A stretch of 64,000 bases of DNA from Segatella copri. GTDB taxonomy: Bacteria; Bacteroidota; Bacteroidia; Bacteroidales; Bacteroidaceae. The DNA is taken from NCBI RefSeq assembly GCF_026015625.1, contig NZ_JAPDVG010000001.1:744001-808000 (forward strand), written 5' to 3'. The first letter of the stretch is position 1. Each line of letters begins with the position of its first letter. Made by a program: the position numbers and the translations under genes. The notes under the pieces are model-generated. The model did not search any database. It was not told where the DNA came from and saw only the letters and a program-made list of their open reading frames with translations. Of the stretch, positions 24,227 through 31,807 are shown piece by piece.

Positions 24227-25276
24227 CTATTCAATTTCTTTCTTTAGTATTTTTGCAAAAAGATCTTTGTTCAACACTTTAGCAGTATCATATTCCATCG
24301 CCTGTATTCTGCAATGTCGGGTCATCTCTGCTACCTTTGAATGGTTGCAGATAAATGAATTCATAGCATTAGCCAACTCATCTACATTTTTGCTTTTGAT
24401 AATAATACCAGTTGTGCCATTTTCAATTATTTCGGTGTTGTAACCCCATTCGGAAGCGATAACTGGTGTTCCTGCAATCATGGCATCAATCAGGATGCCA
24501 GGGAAGCCTTCGCCCTTCCAGAATGTAGGAAATAACATTGCAGAGTAACTTGCCAAAACATCGTAGTTTGAAACATCTGCAAGATTGAGGAAACCTTTGT
24601 ATTCTGCATTTGGAATCTCGTTGATGATTTTGAGAAATTGAGACTCGTAGGAATCATCTATCTTTCCATAGAAATGCACAAGGAATTTGTCTTCCCCGAT
24701 TTCTTTGTTTATTCTTCTTGTAGCTTCCATGATGAGGTCGCATCCTTTTTCAGGGATGATTCTCGACAAGAATACAAATCGGAAGGGTACAGAAGTTTCT
24801 GTGCTTTTTTCAGGAATGTATGCGATCTTCTTGAAGTTAGGAATGTGGATAACATTCTTATATCCCAAAAGCTCCATCTTGCGTTTCATTTCTTGACTTT
24901 CTACCATAAACCACTTGACAATGGAGTAGCATTCCCTTTGCTTCATCTCCAGTTGGGAGATGAAGTTAGGGAGTATTCCACCTATGACGAAATAGTTCAA
25001 ACGGATTGACGGAAACAGCCTCTTCACTATCTTTATCAGTTTGTATGAACTATAGGTGTTTAAAGATATGATAATATCTTTCTTTCTATATTGCCAGATA
25101 GAACGGAGAACATTCAACAGGACAGAAGGATTTTTCTTCCAGTTGTTGGTGTTAACGTGTTTCAGCGTCACAAATACCTCTTTTAGTCGGTTGAACAACT
25201 GAATGTTCTTGGCGTAAACTCCATTTGACGTATTTTTGAAGTTTCCACAATCTCCGATAAATAGTATCTTCTCCAT
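24227..25276 (-). CDS. Family 4 glycosyltransferase
   Basis: 349 residues with a GT-B fold. The N-terminal acceptor half begins ILFIGDCGNFKNTSNGVYA. The donor half has FRFVFLSRIIPEKGCDLI and KGEGFPGILIDAMIAGTPV, the GT4 E-x7-E region, here with Asp in the second acidic position. It is a cytoplasmic, membrane-associated enzyme of repeat-unit assembly. Its start is 7 bases after the WbsX-like stop. The C-terminus is complete. Confidence 0.9.
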   Translation of the reverse strand: MEKILFIGDCGNFKNTSNGVYAKNIQLFNRLKEVFVTLKHVNTNNWKKNPSVLLNVLRSIWQYRKKDIIISLNTYSSYKLIKIVKRLFPSIRLNYFVIGGILPNFISQLEMKQRECYSIVKWFMVESQEMKRKMELLGYKNVIHIPNFKKIAYIPEKSTETSVPFRFVFLSRIIPEKGCDLIMEATRRINKEIGEDKFLVHFYGKIDDSYESQFLKIINEIPNAEYKGFLNLADVSNYDVLASYSAMLFPTFWKGEGFPGILIDAMIAGTPVIASEWGYNTEIIENGTTGIIIKSKNVDELANAMNSFICNHSKVAEMTRHCRIQAMEYDTAKVLNKDLFAKILKKEIE

Positions 25277-25283
25277 AATCTTA

Positions 25284-26432
25284 TTATTTACATGTGTTCA
25301 ACGCATTTCTTATCGCATTTAACCATCCATGGCCGAAACGGTCATCTGGTTCTACGTAATCGCCTTCGCCCCATTCGTTCCATGCCTTAAGGAATAGAAT
25401 TTGGTGTTCAGGTGACTTATGTTTAATAAGTCCTATAGCCTCTTCTATTGTCTTCTGGAACTTTTCTGGTGTTGCATTAATCAGAGGGTTGGTAGCAACT
25501 CCGGCTCTTGGCGTGCGGTCCCATTGTGGCAACAGTGACGGATAAACATTCTCCCATGTATCCTCTTCAACATAGTAATGTTTCATTACGTCGCTGTAGT
25601 CGCAGATATTAGAGGTTGGCAAGAAACTGTTCTTTGTCAAGAAATAGAATAGCATTCTCAGTTTTCCCTTGCTCATCGACTGTGCTCTGGCAAGTCCTGA
25701 TGGCAGCACTGCGTCAAATCCCAAATCAAGTACCGACTGATAGTGTTCGGCTGCCTCATCTGTAGCCCAAAGCGACAGCTTGCCGTCCTTTGCTGAACGT
25801 CCTGATGAGTTGGTGGTATAGCCCACGAAATGAATACCTTTTAAGCCATTCTCTTTTGCCATCTTCTGCCAGAGTTCGATGAACTGCTTCACGTTAGGTA
25901 TAGCTTTAGGTTGGTAAATAGCAAATAGAGGTTTACCGTCAACCGTAATATATCTCTTGTCGCGGAAAGCAGGCAACAGGGCATTGAAGTGGGCTATATG
26001 ATCCTCTGTGGAATACTCCATCTTCATAATCATGGAATCCCTGCGAATGCTTTTACCTTTAACCCATGTCTTGTTGGTCCAATCATGGTTAGCCCAGCAG
26101 ATACAGAATGGGAAATCTGGCTTTCCAGAAGCAAGCACCTCGTTAAATGGGCGCTCTAGCAATTGTTTTCCATTGCCAAACCAATAATGGTAATAGCAAA
26201 AGCCTTCGATACCTGCTGCTCTGGCCAGTTCTGCCTGCTGCTCTCTCACCTCAGACAAACGTAAATCATAGAAGCCTAAATCAGCTGGTAGGTGAGGCTG
26301 ATAATGTCCTTTAAATAAAGGCTTGGCCTTTACTACGTTGGTCCATTCTGTGAATCCCTTGCCCCACCACTCATCGTTTTCAGGGATAGGGTGGAACTGG
26401 GGTAAATACAATGCTATAATTCTTGGTTTCAT
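25284..26432 (-). CDS. WbsX-like glycoside hydrolase family 99-type glycosyltransferase
   Basis: 382 residues from ATG 26432 (MKPRIIALYLPQFHPIPEND); a longer frame to 26495 lacks support and would overlap the EpsG gene further. WbsX hallmarks are KGFTEWTNVVKAKPLF, GHYQPHLPADLGFYDLR, GFCYYHYWFGNGKQLLERP, FPFCICWANHDWT and the C-terminal FLKAWNEWGEGDYVEPD. Such proteins occur in O-antigen and capsule loci, with a TIM-barrel fold and an unclear exact reaction. Confidence 0.9.
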   Translation of the reverse strand: MKPRIIALYLPQFHPIPENDEWWGKGFTEWTNVVKAKPLFKGHYQPHLPADLGFYDLRLSEVREQQAELARAAGIEGFCYYHYWFGNGKQLLERPFNEVLASGKPDFPFCICWANHDWTNKTWVKGKSIRRDSMIMKMEYSTEDHIAHFNALLPAFRDKRYITVDGKPLFAIYQPKAIPNVKQFIELWQKMAKENGLKGIHFVGYTTNSSGRSAKDGKLSLWATDEAAEHYQSVLDLGFDAVLPSGLARAQSMSKGKLRMLFYFLTKNSFLPTSNICDYSDVMKHYYVEEDTWENVYPSLLPQWDRTPRAGVATNPLINATPEKFQKTIEEAIGLIKHKSPEHQILFLKAWNEWGEGDYVEPDDRFGHGWLNAIRNALNTCK

Positions 26433-26466
26433 ATTTTCTTTATTATTTAATTTTCTGTTATTATAA

Positions 26467-27525
26467 TTATACTTTCCAGATAAATTGGAAATCAATATAG
26501 TTCAAACCATAGTTTATATATATGAGTCCTAGCAATAGCACTATTGTAATTCCTAACCATCTTGGTCTTATAGTGCATGCAATGCAAGGAAACAGAAATA
26601 TTCCTACAACTCTAAGCAGTAAACTGATTCTTTCAGCAATAACTGGAATTAATGAGAGTGATGCATAAGCGAGAATTCCTAATGCAAATATTTTGATTAT
26701 AATAGGAAAGTACCTATTGTATTCTGTTACCGTTTTTGAAAAATACATGAGATAGAAGTATATAATAATGTTTAACAAGTACAGCGGACCGAATACGTTT
26801 ACTCCGGCCATTGATTGCCCTGTATCTTCTGCCTGTTGATAATTCGCCAATTTAGCACCTATAAACGGTATGTCGAGCATAATCATCACACCAACGCCGA
26901 TAAAGTAAATAGCATATCCGGTTGGAATGACGCAGCACCAAAAAATCTTTCTTTTGCCTTTTAGCTCTTTGTTGTTAAGTAAGAGCAGAGGAATAAGTGC
27001 AAGTCCTGAAACATGGAAGCATGAACCTGCCAAGATCAAGAAAAGTGCCCATTTTCGCTTTCCTTCAGCTATCAGCGTTAGTGAGAGTAAGAACATTCCC
27101 GATAGAACACCTGTTCTGATTTGGGTCATCTCATGAACGCAGAAATAGAAACTGATGTAGATGGCAAGTGATAGAAAGGTAAAATCTGTTGTCTTGCGTA
27201 TTGCAAGTAATTTCAGCCCAACTCCCATGATGGCATATAAGATGAACAATATATGCACGTCATTTGTGAATAGATTGAAGAATGCAGACAATAGGAGATA
27301 AGTGAACTCCGTATTTTCTGTTGCTGTCACAGAATAGTAGTTCCTATATACCATTTCGTAGTTCTCGGAATCAGGATCTAGACCAACTTCTCTCAATCCT
27401 GCCGTCAATACCAAAGAAACGAGAAAAAAAAGCATCAGCTTATTCTTCTCATTGTCTTGAAAGTGCGATTCTATAAGGGCACATAAGCCTGCAAGTATGA
27501 AGAGAGATATGATAATATATGCCAT
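26467..27525 (-). CDS. EpsG-family polysaccharide polymerase (Wzy-like)
   Basis: 352 residues, integral membrane, about ten segments. EpsG features are the early AGLREVGLDPDSENYEMVY stretch and the later EMTQIRTGVLSGMFLLSL and GSCFHVSGLALIPLLLL. It would polymerise repeat units on the periplasmic face. It begins 3 bases after the flippase stop, so translation is coupled. Confidence 0.88.
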   Translation of the reverse strand: MAYIIISLFILAGLCALIESHFQDNEKNKLMLFFLVSLVLTAGLREVGLDPDSENYEMVYRNYYSVTATENTEFTYLLLSAFFNLFTNDVHILFILYAIMGVGLKLLAIRKTTDFTFLSLAIYISFYFCVHEMTQIRTGVLSGMFLLSLTLIAEGKRKWALFLILAGSCFHVSGLALIPLLLLNNKELKGKRKIFWCCVIPTGYAIYFIGVGVMIMLDIPFIGAKLANYQQAEDTGQSMAGVNVFGPLYLLNIIIYFYLMYFSKTVTEYNRYFPIIIKIFALGILAYASLSLIPVIAERISLLLRVVGIFLFPCIACTIRPRWLGITIVLLLGLIYINYGLNYIDFQFIWKV

Positions 27526-27528
27526 TTT

Positions 27529-29058
27529 TTATTTTCTCTTTATGAAATTCATTGCAATCTTTGTTATTTGATGCCGTTCAGAACTGTTTGTTCCAAATAC
27601 TGCAAAGAGTATGATGGTTATCATTGGTGATACCATGAAAACTATTAAAAGTCGAATGATGTCATTATCAATATAAGTTCTGAATGTACTAGTAGCCAAA
27701 TAGCTTATAACTGTTATTACTAAGCCGCGTAATAGAAACTCCTGTAAGTAAGTCCTTAATTTGAATGACTCATGGCTTCTCTTCAGTATTACGATCCTTA
27801 TGAAATGAGCTATAATGATAACACTCAACATAGAAAGTAGTACACTGTACGAAGGCATGCCCCATTTCAGCATCATATAGGCTAGGGGCAAGTGCATTAA
27901 AGTCATACTATCTGTACAGATGTAATAGAACTTGACATTTCCGGTTGCTTGTATAATTGTCGTTATTGGACTGCTGATAGCAAGACAAACGGTGTATATA
28001 AGAATTATGCGTGCAAACGTTATAGCTTCAACTGTTGGTGAACCGAGCCAGATAGTGAGCACTTGTTCCATTTCTGTAAAAATAGGAATAGCTATTGCAA
28101 CTAAAAGGTATAGGATGCATTTGTTACTGATGCCAAACATCACGTCAAGCGTTTGTGTTTCATTTGCGGCATAGGCTTTTATCATTGGTGCTCTAAATGC
28201 AAGAACTATACTGTTTGCCAATGATAACGTTGCATTGTATATGCTGATAGCTATGGCGAAAGCTGCATTTACAAGCGGCCCGAAGAATATGTTGAGGAGG
28301 ATAGCACTGCCCTGAATAAGTCCTACTCCTGCCATTGATCCTAGCATAGACCACCCTGTAAATGAAAGCAGCTTTTTGTATTTTGACTTACTTTTAATAA
28401 AAGTATATCTGCATTCTGTATAGTGCTTCTTTGCATATGCCATATATGTAGTAAATACGATTATGGCAATGATGCTAAGACTTATTGAATAGAAAACGAG
28501 ATTGTCAATAGCTGTTATTCCTATAAGAAATGCTGCCAAGAGTTTTAAAACACAGTCTAAGCAGGAAACCAATGCATATATTCCCATTTCTTCATGAGCA
28601 TAAATTGCTGCTGTATATGGAATTTGAAGCAGGGTGAAGAAGAAGGAGAACATGGCAAATTGGAATGCGATGTTAGCAGAATAAAGACGATTTTCTGGTA
28701 TCATCATCTGCGAGTTAAGCATCCAAATACCTGCAGTCTCAAATATCAGAAACAATATGATACAGAAACATATTACTACATTTGTACTAACAGAGAATAC
28801 TGTTTGTTGTTTTTCCGTTTCTCCCTTTCCTGAAAGATAGGAGTAAAATCTCTGTATTGCCTGGGAAAATACGGGAATTAAGCAGGAACTTAATGTGACA
28901 ACACCTGCTACGGCGTTATAGATTCCGTAATCGCAAGCACCTAGTCCTCTAAGTAATAAACGTACAGCATATAGGTTGACTATAGTCAAAATCAATATGC
29001 GAACAAATAGCATAAGCGTATTTTGTGTTATACGTTTAAGCTTATTTATTTTTTCCAT
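27529..29058 (-). CDS. Polysaccharide repeat-unit flippase (Wzx/PST type)
   Basis: 509 residues with about 14 membrane segments. MATE/PST-fold features include the amphipathic start RITQNTLMLFVRILILTIVN, YGIYNAVAGVVTL, and the inter-lobe segment KKLLSFTGWSMLGSMAGVG. It would move undecaprenyl-linked repeat units across the inner membrane. It lies 12 bases after wzz and 3 before the polymerase gene. Confidence 0.92.
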   Translation of the reverse strand: MEKINKLKRITQNTLMLFVRILILTIVNLYAVRLLLRGLGACDYGIYNAVAGVVTLSSCLIPVFSQAIQRFYSYLSGKGETEKQQTVFSVSTNVVICFCIILFLIFETAGIWMLNSQMMIPENRLYSANIAFQFAMFSFFFTLLQIPYTAAIYAHEEMGIYALVSCLDCVLKLLAAFLIGITAIDNLVFYSISLSIIAIIVFTTYMAYAKKHYTECRYTFIKSKSKYKKLLSFTGWSMLGSMAGVGLIQGSAILLNIFFGPLVNAAFAIAISIYNATLSLANSIVLAFRAPMIKAYAANETQTLDVMFGISNKCILYLLVAIAIPIFTEMEQVLTIWLGSPTVEAITFARIILIYTVCLAISSPITTIIQATGNVKFYYICTDSMTLMHLPLAYMMLKWGMPSYSVLLSMLSVIIIAHFIRIVILKRSHESFKLRTYLQEFLLRGLVITVISYLATSTFRTYIDNDIIRLLIVFMVSPMITIILFAVFGTNSSERHQITKIAMNFIKRK

Positions 29059-29070
29059 ATTTATAGGAGT

Positions 29071-30114
29071 TTATTTAATAATCAAGTCCCTAATGCTATA
29101 AATACCTAGTATGATTATTGCCAAGAAACACATTCCAAGTACAAATAGCATACGCTTTGGCTTGGCTGCTTTTATTGGCACTGCAGCTCCTTTTACGACA
29201 GTAAAGGCTGGCGTGCGTTCTTGTACTTTTGCTTTGGCTGCCTGATATTGTGTTACCATTGCACTATAAGCATTATACTTTAGCTGCATATCGTTTTCCA
29301 TATCATCTTGCTTTGATTGCAAACTAGCCAATTGCACATCAGTATTGGCATCAGCGTATGAACCATATCTTTGGCGAGCTTTTTCGTACTCATGCTTTGC
29401 TTCAGTCATGAGGGTCTTATAGTATTGTTCGTCTACACGAGCTTTGCGGGTTCGGTAGTTTGTGATATATACCTGAAGACGCTCTTTTACGGAATCTGCA
29501 ATAGTCTTGCAAATCAGTGGGTCTTGAGCCTCTGTAGAAATGGTGATAACGGCAGTTTTCTTGTCAATATTGATTGTGATGTTCTTACGGATGGCTGATG
29601 CTACATCATCTTGTTTCTTTGAAAGCATGTAAGGATTGATCTTTTTAGAAACTCCTGTTGCTTTCTTCTCTTGAAAGAGTTTTTTGATGTAACCAAATCC
29701 CTTTGCCCAGAAAGTATACTCTTGATGTTTAGTCAGATAATCGTAATAACTGCATTTTACGCTTCCGTCTTCTGTTGTTACCTTGATATCAAATAATCCA
29801 ACTACGAAACCATTGTCTTCCATCAAGTCAGGGTAGAGCATCGGGTTAATGGCGTCAGTAGTCTCCATATTTCCAAGGTCAATACCAAAAGAAGAGGCCA
29901 ACGAGCCAAGTGTACCACCAATATTTGAACTGTTGTTTACCTCAGGTGCTAAACTCAGACTTGATGTGTATGTACGAGGTATACAAAGAATATATGCGCA
30001 AGAGAGTACAAATACTATAGGTAATACGATATAGTATAGCTTTCTCTTAGCCCATATCTTCTTTATAATGATTCTGAGATCAATTACCTCAAGGTTATTA
30101 TTATTATTTTCCAT
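29071..30114 (-). CDS. Chain-length determinant protein (Wzz-type)
   Basis: 347 residues. An N-terminal cytoplasmic segment (EVIDLRIIIKKIWAKRKL), a first membrane helix (about 27-50), a periplasmic coiled-coil region (about 200-300, EHEYEKARQRYGSYA-type heptads) and a second helix near the C-terminus (about 322-342) give the Wzz topology. It sets polymer length with the polymerase. No tyrosine-kinase domain is fused. Its start was once about 21 bases after the export gene's stop, before the ATPase gene was inserted between them. Confidence 0.9.
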   Translation of the reverse strand: MENNNNNLEVIDLRIIIKKIWAKRKLYYIVLPIVFVLSCAYILCIPRTYTSSLSLAPEVNNSSNIGGTLGSLASSFGIDLGNMETTDAINPMLYPDLMEDNGFVVGLFDIKVTTEDGSVKCSYYDYLTKHQEYTFWAKGFGYIKKLFQEKKATGVSKKINPYMLSKKQDDVASAIRKNITINIDKKTAVITISTEAQDPLICKTIADSVKERLQVYITNYRTRKARVDEQYYKTLMTEAKHEYEKARQRYGSYADANTDVQLASLQSKQDDMENDMQLKYNAYSAMVTQYQAAKAKVQERTPAFTVVKGAAVPIKAAKPKRMLFVLGMCFLAIIILGIYSIRDLIIK

Positions 30115-30132
30115 TTTTGCTTTGTAATCAAT

Positions 30133-30183
30133 TTCTTACTTACTTATATTAGCAATCGTAGCAATCATGGCGGCGATGCTGCT
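30133..30183. repeat. 51-bp direct repeat, distal copy (duplicated 3' end of the export gene)
   Basis: Matches 31757-31807 at 50 of 51 positions. It repeats the last codons and stop of the SLBB export gene, plus 3 bases beyond the stop; the single difference changes the Met of the C-terminal NMSK to Ile. Confidence 0.95.
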
Positions 30184-30186
30184 AAC

Positions 30187-31725
30187 TTATCCCTGCTTCC
30201 AACTCTCAACTCCTCTTGTCTTGCTGGAGAAGTTGATGCCTAGCTTGACAACTGTTCGCTTATCCATAGCGAAAGGAGCTGCATAGTTTTTGACTTCTAT
30301 CTGATGCAGAGCTTCTTCGGCGCTTCCATCTAATTTGCATTCGATGATGTAGATGTAGTCGGAAGTTTGAATGAGAACGTCCATCCTGCCTTCACTTGTC
30401 GGTATTTCTACCTGTGTGTGGAATCCCATAATCTTAAAAATGAGATATAGGGCATTTTGGAAGTAAAGTTCTGCTTCGCCTGCTACCTGATAGCTGTTGT
30501 CCGCAAAGAAAGCGGTAAGCCGATTCATAAATTGTTCAACATGTCCTGCTTCAACATCCTTCACAAACTCATCGACCATAAAGGCGGAACGATCACCTGC
30601 AGAACAGTATAACGGTAGGAGGAAGTTAAGGAAACCTTCTTCCACCTCTTTGTTCGGGAAGCCTAGCAGATATTTCTTAAACCTTTCGTCATAGCCTTTG
30701 ATAGTGAGATAACCACTCTGGTATATCACAGGTATCGGATTGGTTGACAGCGAATCCACGCTGTTGATTACATCGTCTGATACCCTTTCCTTTGTCATGT
30801 CTGGCAAACGATAGTTGTGCATTTTCAGCAAGTCAACTAGAAATGTTGGTGTGCCAGTCTCAAACCAGTAGTCTTTATAGCGAAGTCTTGACAAAGTGTT
30901 CAGTACGCTGAATGGGTTATAGATGCCTACTGTATTTTCCTCGAAATGATATCCGTCGTATCTTGCCTTCAGTTTTGCTATTGTGGCTTCTTCTGTATCG
31001 CCATTGGCTTCGGCTAATTCGTTGATACCTTCCTTGAAATTCGTAAGCAGTTCCTTCTCTGTCATTCCGCAGATGCTAATATAGCGGTGGTCCATCGAGA
31101 TATCCGTCAGGTTGTTGAGGTCGCTGAACACGCTAACCTTGCCAAACTTGATTACACCTGTGAGGAATGCAAACTTGATATATCGGTCTTGTGTCTTCAA
31201 TACAGAATAGAATGCTTTCAGCTGTGCACGGTGTTCTGCCTGTAACTTTGGGTCGCGCAGGGTCTGAAGTATAGGCTTGTCGTATTCATCAATAAGTATT
31301 ACGACACCACATCCTTCTTTCTCCGCAGCTCTTGCTATCACACCCTTGAAACGAAGGGCAAGTGTGGCTTCTGACTCACGGGCTCCATATTTGCTTTCCC
31401 AAGTTGTGAGGTAGTCATTAAGCACCATATACAGGCTGTCTTTCTCTCGAAAGTTGGCTGTGTTGAGATCAATATGGAAGATAGGATATTTCTTCCAATC
31501 TGTTTCCAAGTCATATATGGCTAAGCCCTCGAAGAGTTCCTTCTTACCCTGGAAGTATGCTTCCAAAGTAGACAGAAAGAGACTCTTTCCGAATCGGCGT
31601 GGACGACTGAGGAAATAGTATTCTCCCTCTGTCGCCAACTTGTACACGAATCGGCTCTTATCTACATACGAATATCCATTTGTACGTAGCTTTTCGAAAT
31701 CTTGTATTCCTATAGGATATTTCAT
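30187..31725 (-). CDS. AAA-ATPase-like protein with PD-(D/E)XK nuclease domain (DUF1703)
   Basis: 512 residues, full length. The N-terminal AAA-ATPase_like domain has the family start YPIGIQDFEKLR, VDKS, and the atypical Walker A RPRRFGKS (41-48); Walker B is VVILIDEYDKP. The C-terminal DUF1703 domain ends with RMDVLIQ and YIIECKLDGS (ECK at 462-464), a D..ExK nuclease-type site. These genes are multicopy in Bacteroidales and of unknown function. The ATG follows AAGGAG closely, and the gene lies in the transcription direction of the polysaccharide operon. Its stop is 3 bases from a 51-bp copy of the export gene's end. Confidence 0.92.
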   Translation of the reverse strand: MKYPIGIQDFEKLRTNGYSYVDKSRFVYKLATEGEYYFLSRPRRFGKSLFLSTLEAYFQGKKELFEGLAIYDLETDWKKYPIFHIDLNTANFREKDSLYMVLNDYLTTWESKYGARESEATLALRFKGVIARAAEKEGCGVVILIDEYDKPILQTLRDPKLQAEHRAQLKAFYSVLKTQDRYIKFAFLTGVIKFGKVSVFSDLNNLTDISMDHRYISICGMTEKELLTNFKEGINELAEANGDTEEATIAKLKARYDGYHFEENTVGIYNPFSVLNTLSRLRYKDYWFETGTPTFLVDLLKMHNYRLPDMTKERVSDDVINSVDSLSTNPIPVIYQSGYLTIKGYDERFKKYLLGFPNKEVEEGFLNFLLPLYCSAGDRSAFMVDEFVKDVEAGHVEQFMNRLTAFFADNSYQVAGEAELYFQNALYLIFKIMGFHTQVEIPTSEGRMDVLIQTSDYIYIIECKLDGSAEEALHQIEVKNYAAPFAMDKRTVVKLGINFSSKTRGVESWKQG

Positions 31726-31756
31726 AAAATGACTCCTTTTTTATAGGGTTTGATTA

Positions 31757-31807
31757 TTCTTACTTACTCATATTAGCAATCGTAGCAATCATGGCGGCGA
31801 TGCTGCT
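31757..31807. repeat. 51-bp direct repeat, copy within the export gene
   Basis: The native 3' end of the SLBB export gene, including its stop at 31760-31762. It is duplicated at 30133-30183. Confidence 0.95.

Larger units (their letters stand above)
30133..31807 (-). mobile_element. Candidate inserted unit: ATPase/nuclease gene between 51-bp direct repeats
   Basis: The unit comprises one gene (30187-31725) with about 30 bases upstream and 3 bases downstream, bounded by direct repeats of the host gene's 3' end. Removing one repeat and the unit restores an export-gene/wzz junction of about 21 bases. No transposase, recombinase or inverted repeat is present, so the mechanism is unknown. Confidence 0.5.
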
